NCBI GenBank assembly: GCA_033763995.1
Contig: JANRJL010000056.1
Location: 62,001-126,000, forward strand
DNA length: 64,000 nt
Source: GCA-2737725 sp033763995
GTDB lineage: Bacteria > Pseudomonadota > Alphaproteobacteria > Rhodospirillales > Rhodospirillaceae
Direction: 5' to 3'
Part shown: positions 17,816 through 26,447 of the stretch, in pieces
Layout of the letters: each line of letters opens with the position of its first letter
How positions within the stretch are numbered: the stretch's first letter is position 1
Translations under genes and position numbers: made by a program
The notes under the pieces: generated by a model
The model's database searches: none
Told to the model about the DNA's origin: nothing
What the model saw: the letters and a program-made list of their open reading frames with translations, nothing else

Positions 17816-18979
17816 TTACTTCGTTCCCGAGACCATGAACCAGGAGACGTGCACGCCCTTGGACTCGTCGAAGAACCCCTTGGTGCCTTTCTTGGCCTCC
17901 TTGGTCGCGTCCTGAAAACCCGTCTGTACGTCCTTGAAACCGGCATCCATCACCAGCTTCTTGAAGTCGGTCGTGAGCGCGCCGCGCCAGAAGGGCTCGT
18001 TATTGTAGAAAATCTCGAAGTCGCCGCGGATGCGGCCCCAGGTGTCGAGCGTGCCGTAGTGGCCCGGCACTTCCAGGTGAATCATCACACCGCCCGGCTT
18101 CAGAATACGCCGGCACTCGGCCATGATGCGCGGCAGCGCGGCATGCGAGGTTTCGTGCAGCACGGCGGAGGAATAGACCAAATCGAAGTGATTGTCGGGG
18201 AAGTTGGTCGTCTCGGCATTTTGTTGGGAGTAATGCACGCCCACGCCCACGTGCTCGGAGCGCGCCCAGGCATAACGTAAGAGCCCCGCGCCCACGTCGA
18301 TGGCGTGAACCTCGGCCTTCGGGAAGTAACTCGCCACGGCGACGGTGGTGTGACCCACGGTGCAGCCGACGTCGAGAATGCGTTGCGGCGCATGGTCGGG
18401 CCAGCGCTCGAAGAAATGCGACACGATGGTATGGCCGCGGATATCGTTCATGAACCCGCCATTGCGGCCCATGTGATAGATCGCCGCCGCCCGGTCGAAC
18501 ACCGCGCCCTGGCGCACGTCGTTGGCCTTGGTCACGGCGTGATAGTTGCCCGGCATGCAGTGAATGTCGAAGGCGTCGATGTAGCGCGGCACGACGAAAT
18601 TGGGATCGAGCGTCAGCGAGCCCTTGGGGTTCTTGACGTCGGCCTTGGTGATCAACTCATCGAGTTGGCGATCGACGCAAGTGCCGACGCTGTCCCACAT
18701 CATTTCTTGGGCCGTGCGCACCAGGGTGGCCCAGTCCTGATAGTCGACTTCCTTTTCCATCTCGCCGCGCACTTGAATGTGGTTCTCGGGCGCGCGGCCG
18801 CTCTTTTTGGTCATCTCAGGAATGACTTTGTTGTTCATGAGTTTGGCCTGGGCCGGCTCGATCTCACGGAATATGAATGTTTTCAGGTCCGAGACAAAAA
18901 ATTGCTCGGCCATCTCGTCGTGACTGACCTTGGGCATCATCGGATGCGGCTCGGTCATGGAGGCGTTGGGGATCGACAT
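17816..18979 (-). CDS. SAM-dependent class I methyltransferase with N-terminal extension
   Basis: A 387-residue protein. The C-terminal half is a Rossmann methyltransferase: motif I RILDVGCTVGHTTVAVA, a motif II acidic strand VHAIDVG, and FDLVYSSAVLHET with the Asp/Tyr of motif IV. The N-terminal 180 residues are not recognisable and may bind the substrate. It lies 22 bases downstream of a small coiled-coil gene on the same strand, and both face a LysR gene, so the three may be functionally linked. The substrate is unknown. Confidence 0.8.
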   Translation of the reverse strand: MSIPNASMTEPHPMMPKVSHDEMAEQFFVSDLKTFIFREIEPAQAKLMNNKVIPEMTKKSGRAPENHIQVRGEMEKEVDYQDWATLVRTAQEMMWDSVGTCVDRQLDELITKADVKNPKGSLTLDPNFVVPRYIDAFDIHCMPGNYHAVTKANDVRQGAVFDRAAAIYHMGRNGGFMNDIRGHTIVSHFFERWPDHAPQRILDVGCTVGHTTVAVASYFPKAEVHAIDVGAGLLRYAWARSEHVGVGVHYSQQNAETTNFPDNHFDLVYSSAVLHETSHAALPRIMAECRRILKPGGVMIHLEVPGHYGTLDTWGRIRGDFEIFYNNEPFWRGALTTDFKKLVMDAGFKDVQTGFQDATKEAKKGTKGFFDESKGVHVSWFMVSGTK

Positions 18980-19001
18980 GATGACTCTCCGATAGAGCGA
19001 C

Positions 19002-19406
19002 CTAGGCCGCGTTGATTTCCTTGACGAGGCGTTCCAACTCGATTTCGTCGACGGGCGTTTCGTAGCGCGCCAGGTCTTCCTTCAGGACACGGAAGACCTT
19101 GCGCAGCAATCGTTGGCGCTGCGCCGAGCGTTCGGCCACCACGGCGGGCGCCGGTTGGAAGGTTTCGACATCTTCCTTGCGGAACAGCTTGCGCGCCTCG
19201 GCGATGCGTTCGTGAGTATCGAGCCGATCGCGCAAGATCGACACCTCGGCGGTCAGCGCCGTGACCATGGCCATGAGCTGATCGATGGCGCGGTCGTCGT
19301 GAAACTGGGGCTGCTTGCCCTTGGCGACCCAAACCTTTTCCTTCGGGCTTCCGAGGCCCGGCGCGGCAACCATGTGCTTCCCCATCGTTGGCAAAAGACG
19401 AGGCAT
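19002..19406 (-). CDS. Conserved coiled-coil hypothetical protein
   Basis: A 134-residue protein I do not recognise. After a basic N terminus it has a predicted helix-rich, coiled-coil-like stretch (LMAMVTALTAEVSILRDRLD, then RIAEARKLFRKED) and ends in a charged helix (EIELERLVKEINAA). The start may be the ATG eight codons later (MGKHMVAAP). It is 22 bases upstream of the methyltransferase gene and divergent from a LysR gene, so it may be a partner or regulator of the methyltransferase. Confidence 0.6.
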   Translation of the reverse strand: MPRLLPTMGKHMVAAPGLGSPKEKVWVAKGKQPQFHDDRAIDQLMAMVTALTAEVSILRDRLDTHERIAEARKLFRKEDVETFQPAPAVVAERSAQRQRLLRKVFRVLKEDLARYETPVDEIELERLVKEINAA

Positions 19407-19451
19407 TGTGCCCGAGTCGAGGCCATGCCTTCCAATGCGGTTTTACGTTAT

Positions 19452-19474
19452 AGTCATGCCTTATTAGTATGACT
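19452..19474. promoter_or_regulatory. Candidate LysR operator (T-N11-A) in the LysR / methyltransferase divergent region
   Basis: AGTCAT (19452-19457) and ATGACT (19469-19474) form an inverted repeat with 11 bases between, which places T and A in the T-N11-A spacing of LysR-type boxes. It lies 27 bases before the LysR start at 19501 and 46 bases before the start of the coiled-coil gene. Confidence 0.5.
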
Positions 19475-19500
19475 TCTCCGACTCGCCACGGGAGACCGGC

Positions 19501-20448
19501 ATGGATTTCGAGCGCCTGAGGCAGTTCGTCATGGTGGCCAAACGCGGCTCCATCGGCCAGGCGGCCGCCGCGCTCAATATCACGCAACCGGCGCTGACGC
19601 GCAGCCTGCAGCGCATGGAGAAAGAGCTGGGCGGACGGCTGTTCGAGCGCGGCCCGCGCGGCGTGGTGCCCACGGCCTTCGGCGAGGCTTACATGCCTTA
19701 CGCCCAGGCGATTTTGAACGAAGCCGAGCGCGCCGAGGCCGAACTGAAGGCGTTCAAGGGCCTCACGAAGGCGCGCGTGCGCATCGGCATTTCGCCGAAT
19801 TTCGTTTCGTACATCGTGCCCGACGCCGTGCGGCGCTTGTTCGCAAAGCATCCGGGCGTGACCGTGAGTCTGGCCACGGAAACCTACGAGAATCTCACGC
19901 GCATGCTGCGCGGCTATGAGATCGATGTCGTGTTTTCGCAGTTCTACGACAACCCCGCCAATCTTGACGTGGCGCCCGGCGAGAACCTGCGCCGGGAAAC
20001 CCTGTTCGAGAGTTTCTCGCGCGCCTATGTGCGCGCCGATCATACGCTGGCGAAAAAACGCCGTGCCGGCTTGGCGGAGCTCGTGAAGTATGAGTGGGCG
20101 ATTCCGTTGCAGATGTCGCTGGTCTATCGCTTTGAGCACGCCTTCCGCGTCGCGGGGCATGCGGGGCCCGTGCAGAAGATCAACACCTCGTCCATGAGTT
20201 TCATGAAATCGGCGGTGATGGATTTCGGCTTGCCCGCAGTGGTGCCCGACCATGTCGTGGCGACGGAGGTGGCGGCGGGAACGGTCGTCGCCTTGAGCGC
20301 ACCGGAGCTGATCTTCGATTATCAGGTGGGCCTGTCGTGGCGGGCGCGGGGCACCCACACCCCGGCCATGACGGCCTTGGCCACATTGCTGCGCGAGGTC
20401 TCGCGCGAAAAAGAGCCTGGAGCCCGCAAGCCTAAAAGTCGAAATTAG
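19501..20448 (+). CDS. LysR-family transcriptional regulator
   Basis: A 315-residue LysR regulator. The N-terminal winged helix-turn-helix is standard: MDFERLRQFVMVAKRGSIGQ, then AALNITQPALTRSLQRMEKEL. The rest is the periplasmic-binding-protein-like effector domain (RVRIGISPNFVSYIVPDAVR onward). It is divergent from the coiled-coil/methyltransferase pair, with a T-N11-A palindrome between them. The effector is unknown. Confidence 0.93.
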   Translation: MDFERLRQFVMVAKRGSIGQAAAALNITQPALTRSLQRMEKELGGRLFERGPRGVVPTAFGEAYMPYAQAILNEAERAEAELKAFKGLTKARVRIGISPNFVSYIVPDAVRRLFAKHPGVTVSLATETYENLTRMLRGYEIDVVFSQFYDNPANLDVAPGENLRRETLFESFSRAYVRADHTLAKKRRAGLAELVKYEWAIPLQMSLVYRFEHAFRVAGHAGPVQKINTSSMSFMKSAVMDFGLPAVVPDHVVATEVAAGTVVALSAPELIFDYQVGLSWRARGTHTPAMTALATLLREVSREKEPGARKPKSRN

Positions 20449-20605
20449 ATTTAATATATCTTTGTATTTCATATACTTATCAGGATTTTCTTTTTCTGCG
20501 CCGCTTGCTGCTTCAAGACCTGAGAAAAGCCCTGGAGACCTCTGAAAAATAGAGACTTTTTGCCTTTCCTTCACGATTCCTTTACGCTGAGCGGAAAGGA
20601 TGAGG

Positions 20606-20685
20606 GCCGAAGCGACGGTAGGGCGGCACGACCAGGGAGCAACCCCGGCGGGCCAATGCTCTACGACCCAGGGGCGCGATTCGGC
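20606..20685 (+). promoter_or_regulatory. Possible structured RNA leader of the dapC-like gene
   Basis: The 80 bases ending at the start codon contain nested complementary segments: GCCGAA (20606-20611) with TTCGGC (20680-20685) and GCG (20612-20614) with CGC (20675-20677); GTAG (20618-20621) with CTAC (20661-20664); and AGCA (20638-20641) with TGCT (20657-20660). The pairing would enclose the GGGG ribosome-site region next to the ATG at 20686. No known riboswitch class matched with confidence. Confidence 0.4.
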
Positions 20686-21891
20686 ATGTACAACACCCGG
20701 CTCGACGGGCTGACGGAATATCCTTTTCAGCGCCTGGCTGCGCTGTTGGCCGGCACCTCGCCCGAGGTGGCGGCTGGCGATCAGATCGTCATGTCCATCG
20801 GCGAGCCGCAGCACGCCCCGCCGGCGTTGCTGCACACGGCCCTCGCGCAAAACCCGCTCGACTGGGGCAAGTATCCGCCGACATCCGGCACACCGGACTT
20901 CCGCAAAGCCGTGGCGGCATGGGCGACGCGCCGCTACCACCTGCCCGCCAACATGCTCGACGGTGACAAGCATTTTTTGCCCGTGGCCGGCAGCCGCGAG
21001 GCGTTGTTCATGGCGGCGCAACTTTGCGTGCCGCCGACGAAGCAAGGCCGCACGCCCACTGTGCTGATGCCCAATCCATTTTATCAGGTGTACTTCGGCG
21101 CGGCCGTCATGAACGGCGCCGAGCCGGTGTTCGTGCCCGCCACCAAAGAAACGGGATTTCAGCCGGACTACGAGAGTGCCAGTGCCGATGCGCTGAGCCG
21201 CGCGGCCATGGCCTATGTGTGCACGCCGGCCAATCCGCAAGGCACGGTGGCGACGTTGGAGCGCTTGAAAGCGGCGATCGGGCTCGCGCGCAAACATGAC
21301 TTCGTTTTGATTTCCGACGAATGCTACTCGGAGATTTACGCCGACACCCCGCCGCCCGGCGCGCTGGAAGCCTGCGCGGCGCTCGGCGGCGACTTGAAAA
21401 ACGTTCTCGTCTTCAACTCGTTGTCCAAGCGCTCCAGCGTGCCGGGCTTGCGCTCGGGCTTCGTCGCGGGCGATGCGGATCTGATCGCCAAGTTCAACAA
21501 GCTGCGCTCCCACGGCGGCGCGGTGCAGCCCGTGCCCGTGCTTAGTGCGTCCATCGCGTTGTGGAACGACGAGCATCATGTCGACGACAACCGCGCGCTG
21601 TACCGCGCCAAGTTTGACGATGCCGCGCAGATCTTGGGCGGACGCTTCGGCTTCGCGCGGCCCCAGGGCGGATTCTTCCTGTGGCTCGACGTGGGCGACG
21701 GCGAGAAAGCCGCGCGCGCCTTGTGGGCCAAGGGCGGCATCAAGGTGCTGCCCGGCGGCTTCCTGGCGCGGCCCGATGCCGCCGGGAAAAATCCCGGCGC
21801 TTCTTACATTCGCGTTGCTTTGGTGCATGACCGCAATCGCACTGCCGACGCCGTCCAGCGCCTGCGCCGCATTCTTGAAACCAGTTTTTGA
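20686..21891 (+). CDS. dapC: Class I/II PLP aminotransferase, probable succinyldiaminopimelate transaminase
   Basis: PLP enzyme, 401 residues from ATG 20686. The PLP lysine is in FNSLSKRSSVPGLRSGF, the Asn/Pro signature in CTPANPQGTVA, and the cofactor aspartate region in VLISDECYSEIY. MYNTRLDGLTEYPFQRLAAL closely resembles the N terminus of proteobacterial DapC, which transaminates N-succinyl-2-amino-6-ketopimelate in the diaminopimelate pathway; this role is inferred. An in-frame ATG 30 bases upstream (20656) is possible. It precedes ftsK, a common arrangement in the class. An unusual folded leader may cover the start. Confidence 0.85.
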   Translation: MYNTRLDGLTEYPFQRLAALLAGTSPEVAAGDQIVMSIGEPQHAPPALLHTALAQNPLDWGKYPPTSGTPDFRKAVAAWATRRYHLPANMLDGDKHFLPVAGSREALFMAAQLCVPPTKQGRTPTVLMPNPFYQVYFGAAVMNGAEPVFVPATKETGFQPDYESASADALSRAAMAYVCTPANPQGTVATLERLKAAIGLARKHDFVLISDECYSEIYADTPPPGALEACAALGGDLKNVLVFNSLSKRSSVPGLRSGFVAGDADLIAKFNKLRSHGGAVQPVPVLSASIALWNDEHHVDDNRALYRAKFDDAAQILGGRFGFARPQGGFFLWLDVGDGEKAARALWAKGGIKVLPGGFLARPDAAGKNPGASYIRVALVHDRNRTADAVQRLRRILETSF

Positions 21892-21924
21892 CCCCCTGCC
21901 TTTGATGAAGTTGAGGTGAGTTCC

Positions 21925-24375
21925 ATGCCAGCCGCATCCCGCGCCGAGAACGTGCCCTTCCTGCCCCCCGCCTGGGAGGCCCTGCTGAAACGCACGCTGT
22001 GGACCTGCTGCGGCATCGCCGTGCTGCTGCTGCTCGGCGCCGTGGCCGCGGCCCTCGTGACCTATCACCCCGCCGATCCGTCCTTGAACACCGCTTCCAG
22101 CGACGCGGCGCGCAACGCGCTGGGCCTGCCTGGCGCCTACGTGGCCGACATGCTGCTGCAGCTGGTCGGGCTCGGCATCGCGGGGCTGATGTTCGCGGCC
22201 ATTTCGTGGGGCGTGCGTCTGGTGCGCGGCGAGGCCGTGGACTGGTTGTGGCTGAGGGCACTTGGCGCCATCGCCGCCGCCATGTGCTTGGCGACCGCCT
22301 GGGCGGCCGTGCCGACACCGCAAGGCTGGCCCATCACGGCGGGCCTGGGCGGATCCGTCGGCCGCGTGGTGATGGGCTTGGCCACGCTTGAATCCTTCGC
22401 GCGCTACACCACCGTACCCGTGCTGGGCGATATCCAAGGCCTGATCGCCGCCGGCCTCATGACCGGGCTTGGCTTGTGGCTGATGTTCCTGGCCGCCACC
22501 GTGAGCGTGAGGGCCACGCTGTCGGGCATGGGCGCCATTGGGCGCGCGGTCTGGGCCGCGCTGAGCGCTTTCGGTGCCACCATAGCCGCGTGGATCTCGC
22601 GCCCGAGCGCCGCGACCGCTGAACCGCCGACCAAGGCCCCACGCCAACGCATCGAACCCACGCTTGATCGCCACGGGATGGAGCGCCCGGCCATGGAACG
22701 CACGGCCATGCCCGCCGACGAGGACACGGACGACGAAGACGATTTCGCCGACGCGCCCAAAACCAAAGATCACGTCGTCATTCAACACGCGCAGGTCAAG
22801 CGGCCCACCAAGAAGGAACTGGCCGCGCGGCAAGGCTCGCTGTTGCCCACCGCCAAGAAAGGCTTCTCGCTGCCGCCGCTCGACATGCTGGCCTTGCCCA
22901 TCGTCGAATCGCGCAAGACCGTGAGCAACGAATCGCTCGAAAGCAACGCGCGCATGCTGGAAAGCGTGCTGGAAGATTTCGGCGTCAAGGGCCAGATCGT
23001 CAAGGTGCGCCCCGGCCCCGTGGTCACGCTGTACGAACTGGAACCGGCGCCCGGCACCAAGACGTCGCGCGTGGTGGCCTTGGCCGACGATATCGCGCGC
23101 TCCATGAGCGCCGTGGCCGTGCGCATCGCGGTGATTCCGGGCCGCAGCGTGATTGGAATAGAACTTCCCAACGCTCATCGCGAGACGGTGTACTTCCGCG
23201 AGATGCTGGCCACCGACGACTTTGAAAAAACCGACGGCAAGTTGATGCTCGCACTCGGCAAGGAAATCGGCGGCGCGCCGATCTTGGCAGACTTGTCGCG
23301 CATGCCGCACCTCTTGATCGCGGGCACCACCGGCTCGGGCAAGTCGGTGGCGGTCAACACCATGATCATGTCGCTGCTGTACCGGAACACGCCGGCCGAC
23401 GTGCGCTTCATCATGATCGATCCCAAGATGCTGGAACTGTCGGTCTATGACGGCATCCCACATCTGCTCTCGCCCGTGGTCACGGAACCCGGCAAGGCGG
23501 TGATGGCGCTGAAGTGGGTGGTGCGCGAGATGGAGAACCGCTACCGCGCCATGAGCCAACTGAGCGTGCGTAATGTGGCCGGCTACAATCAGCGCCTGAT
23601 CGAAGCCTCGAAAAAAGGTCAGGTGATCAAGAAGACGGTGCAGACCGGCTTCGACCCGGGCACCGGCAAGCCCATCTACGAGGAACAAGACCTCGATCTC
23701 ACGCCATTGCCCTACATCGTCGTGATCATCGACGAAATGGCCGACCTGATGCTCGTCGCCGGCAAGGACGTGGAGGCGGCCGTGCAACGCCTGGCGCAGA
23801 TGGCGCGCGCGGCGGGCATTCACGTCATCATGGCGACGCAACGCCCGTCGGTGGACGTCATCACCGGCACCATCAAGGCCAACTTCCCGACGCGCATCTC
23901 GTTCCAAGTCACCTCCAAGATCGACAGCCGCACCATCCTGGGCGAGCAAGGCGCCGAACAACTGCTGGGCCAGGGGGATATGCTGTACATGGCCGCCGGT
24001 GGACGCATCACCCGCGTTCACGGGCCCTTCGTCACGGATAAGGAGGTGGAGAAGATCACCAACTATCTGCGCGAGCAGGCCGAGCCCGACTACCTCGAGG
24101 ACGTCACCGAGGAACCCGACCTCAGCGACGTGCCGGGCTTCGCCAATGGATCCTTGGGCGGCAACACCAGCGGCGAGGAAAGCCTGTTCGACCAGGCCGT
24201 CGCCGTGGTGGCCCGCGAGCGCAAGGCCTCCACCAGCTTCATCCAGCGCCACCTCCAGATCGGCTACAACCGCGCCGCGCGGATCATCGAGGAGATGGAA
24301 GCCCAAGGCATGGTCGGCAAACCCAACCACGTGGGCAAACGCGAGGTGCTGCTGCCCGAACCCGTGGGCATGTAG
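21925..24375 (+). CDS. ftsK: DNA translocase FtsK
   Basis: Septal ATP-driven DNA pump that clears chromosome termini and activates XerCD recombination. It is 816 residues. The N-terminal part has several hydrophobic membrane segments (for example LWTCCGIAVLLLLGAVAAAL), followed by a charged linker. The motor has Walker A LIAGTTGSGKSVAVN and Walker B YIVVIIDEMADLM. The C-terminal gamma winged-helix domain (SLFDQAVAVVARERKASTSF, then GYNRAARIIEEMEAQGMV) reads KOPS sites. ATG 21925 has GAGGTGAG upstream; a GTG lies three codons earlier. It follows the aminotransferase gene and precedes lolA. Confidence 0.97.
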   Translation: MPAASRAENVPFLPPAWEALLKRTLWTCCGIAVLLLLGAVAAALVTYHPADPSLNTASSDAARNALGLPGAYVADMLLQLVGLGIAGLMFAAISWGVRLVRGEAVDWLWLRALGAIAAAMCLATAWAAVPTPQGWPITAGLGGSVGRVVMGLATLESFARYTTVPVLGDIQGLIAAGLMTGLGLWLMFLAATVSVRATLSGMGAIGRAVWAALSAFGATIAAWISRPSAATAEPPTKAPRQRIEPTLDRHGMERPAMERTAMPADEDTDDEDDFADAPKTKDHVVIQHAQVKRPTKKELAARQGSLLPTAKKGFSLPPLDMLALPIVESRKTVSNESLESNARMLESVLEDFGVKGQIVKVRPGPVVTLYELEPAPGTKTSRVVALADDIARSMSAVAVRIAVIPGRSVIGIELPNAHRETVYFREMLATDDFEKTDGKLMLALGKEIGGAPILADLSRMPHLLIAGTTGSGKSVAVNTMIMSLLYRNTPADVRFIMIDPKMLELSVYDGIPHLLSPVVTEPGKAVMALKWVVREMENRYRAMSQLSVRNVAGYNQRLIEASKKGQVIKKTVQTGFDPGTGKPIYEEQDLDLTPLPYIVVIIDEMADLMLVAGKDVEAAVQRLAQMARAAGIHVIMATQRPSVDVITGTIKANFPTRISFQVTSKIDSRTILGEQGAEQLLGQGDMLYMAAGGRITRVHGPFVTDKEVEKITNYLREQAEPDYLEDVTEEPDLSDVPGFANGSLGGNTSGEESLFDQAVAVVARERKASTSFIQRHLQIGYNRAARIIEEMEAQGMVGKPNHVGKREVLLPEPVGM

Positions 24376-24391
24376 GCCGCCTGATATCGCC

Positions 24392-24532
24392 GGTGGAAAT
24401 GGCTCTAAACCGCCATTTCCACCTGTTATGCCTGTTCCTGCAGGGGGGCCCCCAAAAGAACAGGCCCCGGGCCACCTAAGCCTTTGATAAGGCTCAAAAC
24501 CCGAAAGACCCTGTTTTGATATCAGGGAATTC
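24392..24532. repeat. Cluster of palindromes downstream of ftsK
   Basis: Five short inverted repeats lie within about 140 bases: GGTGGAAATGGC (24392-24403) with its complement at 24412-24423; CCTGTTC with GAACAGG (24431-24437, 24458-24464) enclosing GGGGGCCCCC; GGCCCCGGGCC (24463-24473); AGCCTT with AAGGCT (24479-24494); and CCCTG with CAGGG (24509-24527), which encloses TGATATCA. None is followed by a T run, so they are not simple terminators. Confidence 0.75.
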
Positions 24533-24670
24533 ACGACGCGCGTACTCCGTCATGATGTCAACGACATCGTTTGCCCACCGGGCCAGCACAGACTTTGGTG
24601 AAACAGATTGGCGCCGATCACAATGTTGGCGCACTTGGCGGCGATGATCTTGATCGGCGCGGAGCCAGCG
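24494..24670 (-). pseudogene. Possible decayed, frameshifted coding remnant between ftsK and lolA
   Basis: On the minus strand, two adjoining frames look protein-like with GC-rich third positions. The first gives APIKIIAAKCANIVIGANLF, until about 24600. The second gives VLARWANDVVDIMTEYARRE and ends FPDIKTGSFGF with TGA at 24494-24496. A single frameshift near 24592-24601 would join them. There is no ribosome-binding site or start that fits, and I recognise no family. Chance coding-like sequence in a GC-rich genome is a real alternative. Confidence 0.3.
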
Positions 24671-24709
24671 CGGATTGATCACGGCACAACACGCAGTATA
24701 CATCACCTC

Positions 24710-25333
24710 ATGAAGAATTTCATTCGACTCCTTCTCGCCCTCGTGTTGCTGCCCACCGTGGCCCAGGCGCTTAGCCCTGAGGAAACGGCGGCGGTGAAAC
24801 GCGCCGAGGACTACATGAACGCGCTCGGCAATTTGCGGGCGCGCTTCCTGCAGGTGAACCCCGACGGCTCGACGCATGAGGGCAACCTCTACGTGGCGCG
24901 GCCGGGCAAGATGCGCATCAACTACGACCCGCCGGCCGAGATGCTGGTGGTGGCCGACGGCAAATGGCTGATCTACGTCGACAAGGAAGTGGACGAGACC
25001 AGCTATCTCGACTTGGACGACACGCCCGCCGGACTGCTGCTGAAGGCCGATATTTCCTTCACCGATAAGGCCGTGAAGCTGCAGGGCGTGCGCCTGGGCA
25101 AGAACACGGTGGAGATCACCGCCGCCCAGGCCAAGGACCCAGCGGCGGGCAAACTCACCTTCGTGTTTTCCGACGCGCCCTTCGAGCTGCGCCAATGGCG
25201 CGTGCTGGACGCGCAAAACCAAGAGGTGAGCGTGACGCTGTTCGAGCCGCGCTTCGGCGGCGTCCTCGACAATAAATTGTTCGAGCACGAGCAACCCAAG
25301 GACACCCGCGACCCGGACCGAAGAGGGGATTAG
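24710..25333 (+). CDS. lolA: Outer-membrane lipoprotein carrier protein LolA
   Basis: Periplasmic chaperone that carries lipoproteins from LolCDE to the outer membrane, 207 residues. It starts MKNFIRLLLALVLLPTVAQA, a signal peptide, then has the LolA fold: YMNALGNLRARFLQVNPDGS, GKMRINYDPPAEMLVVADGK and TLFEPRFGGVLDNKLF. The start at 24710 is supported by the signal peptide; a longer frame upstream is not protein-like. It is downstream of ftsK, as usual in alphaproteobacteria, although the expected xthA neighbour now lies 3 kb further on. Confidence 0.92.
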   Translation: MKNFIRLLLALVLLPTVAQALSPEETAAVKRAEDYMNALGNLRARFLQVNPDGSTHEGNLYVARPGKMRINYDPPAEMLVVADGKWLIYVDKEVDETSYLDLDDTPAGLLLKADISFTDKAVKLQGVRLGKNTVEITAAQAKDPAAGKLTFVFSDAPFELRQWRVLDAQNQEVSVTLFEPRFGGVLDNKLFEHEQPKDTRDPDRRGD

Positions 25334-25368
25334 GTCCTCACCTCGTCCATAGATTCTCGTTTGCCGAC

Positions 25369-26289
25369 TTAAATCTCCAACGCCGCGAGCGCCCGTTGCA
25401 GGCGGGGTGCGGCGAAATCGATGAAGGCCCGCAGCTTGGGCGCCATGAGCCGCGCGGGCGGATAGATGATCTGCACCGGCAGGGCCGCCGGCTCGAAGCG
25501 CGCAAGCACGCGCACCAGGCGGCGCGCGCGGATGTCCTTGGCCACCATGTACGACAAGGCCGGCACGATGCCTTCGCCCGCCGCGGCGGCGGCGATGGCG
25601 GCGGCGGCATCGTTGACCTCAAGCCGGGGCGTGAGGGTCACGTGGTGTTCGCCTTTTTTTGCCCTGGCTCCTGTGTCGGCAAAGCGCAGCTCGCGGCCGG
25701 GCATGAGGCTGGTGAAAGCGATCACGTCGTGGCCTTTGAGTTCCGCCGGTGTCTTGGGCGCACCGCGCGCGGCAACGTAAGCTGGGCTTGCCACCAGCAC
25801 GCGGCGCACGAGGCCCAAGTGGCGGGCGAGTAGGCTTGAATCCGGCAAGTCGCCAATACGAATTCCGAGATCGAGGCCTTCCTCCACCAGGTTGACCACG
25901 CGGTCCAACAGCACGAGCGAGGCCGTCACGCGCGGGTGGGCCTCGAGAAAGCGCGCGACGACGGGCGTCAGCACCTCGCGGCCGAAGGTAGCGGACGCCG
26001 TGATGCGCAAATGGCCTTGAGGCACGGCTGCCTCCCCGGCCGCGTCCTTCTCGGCCGTCTCGACATCGGCCAGCACGCGCCGGCTTGCCTCCAGGAACCG
26101 GGTGCCCGCCTCGGTGATAGCCAAGCGACGGGTGGTGCGGGTGAACAACCGCACGCCCAGCCGATCCTCCAGCGTGGCGATGATGCGCGTGACGGCCGGC
26201 GGCGAGAGGCGCAAACGCGCGCCTGCCTTGGCAAAGCCCCCGGCCTCGGCGGCGGCGGCAAACACGGTCATCTCGCGCAGGCGGTCCAT
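25369..26289 (-). CDS. LysR-family transcriptional regulator
   Basis: A 306-residue LysR regulator. MDRLREMTVFAAAAEAGGFA and RLRLSPPAVTRIIATLEDRL form the helix-turn-helix. The chosen ATG at 26289 gives a standard N terminus; a GTG at 26304 would add five residues. It is divergent from an operon encoding an AhpD-like protein, a PNPOx-like protein and a glutathione transferase, with a perfect LysR box between (26305-26323), so it probably controls that operon and its own gene. Confidence 0.93.
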   Translation of the reverse strand: MDRLREMTVFAAAAEAGGFAKAGARLRLSPPAVTRIIATLEDRLGVRLFTRTTRRLAITEAGTRFLEASRRVLADVETAEKDAAGEAAVPQGHLRITASATFGREVLTPVVARFLEAHPRVTASLVLLDRVVNLVEEGLDLGIRIGDLPDSSLLARHLGLVRRVLVASPAYVAARGAPKTPAELKGHDVIAFTSLMPGRELRFADTGARAKKGEHHVTLTPRLEVNDAAAAIAAAAAGEGIVPALSYMVAKDIRARRLVRVLARFEPAALPVQIIYPPARLMAPKLRAFIDFAAPRLQRALAALEI

Positions 26290-26304
26290 GGAGACGTGTC
26301 TCAC

Positions 26305-26323
26305 TATTCCATTTATCGGAATA
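26305..26323. promoter_or_regulatory. LysR-type operator, TATTCC-N7-GGAATA
   Basis: A perfect inverted repeat TATTCC, 7 bases, GGAATA, containing ATTCC-N7-GGAAT with T-N11-A spacing, the classical LysR box. It lies 16-34 bases upstream of the LysR ATG and 125 bases upstream of the divergent operon's first gene, in an AT-rich patch. Confidence 0.7.
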
Positions 26324-26447
26324 ATTTATTGCAAACGTAGGACATTATTTCAATCGGTTGGTTGAGGCATATCTCGGGGCATCGGCGATGGCGGGCCCGA
26401 GGGCTTGGCCAGCGCCGCAACATCAAACCCCAAAGCGGAGAATCCCC

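Larger units (their letters stand above)
24376..24709. other. Intergenic region between ftsK and lolA
   Basis: This 334-bp gap holds a palindrome cluster (24392-24532) followed by a stretch that may be a frameshifted coding remnant on the minus strand (24494-24670). No obvious promoter for lolA was found; it may be driven from within this region or from ftsK. Confidence 0.6.

Noticed and set aside
18955..24534. A minus-strand open frame of more than 1,800 codons across the LysR, dapC-like and ftsK genes
   Set aside because: It is antisense to well-supported genes on the + strand, has no ribosome site or conserved motif, and is rich in His, Gly and Arg. It is an artefact of GC-rich third positions.
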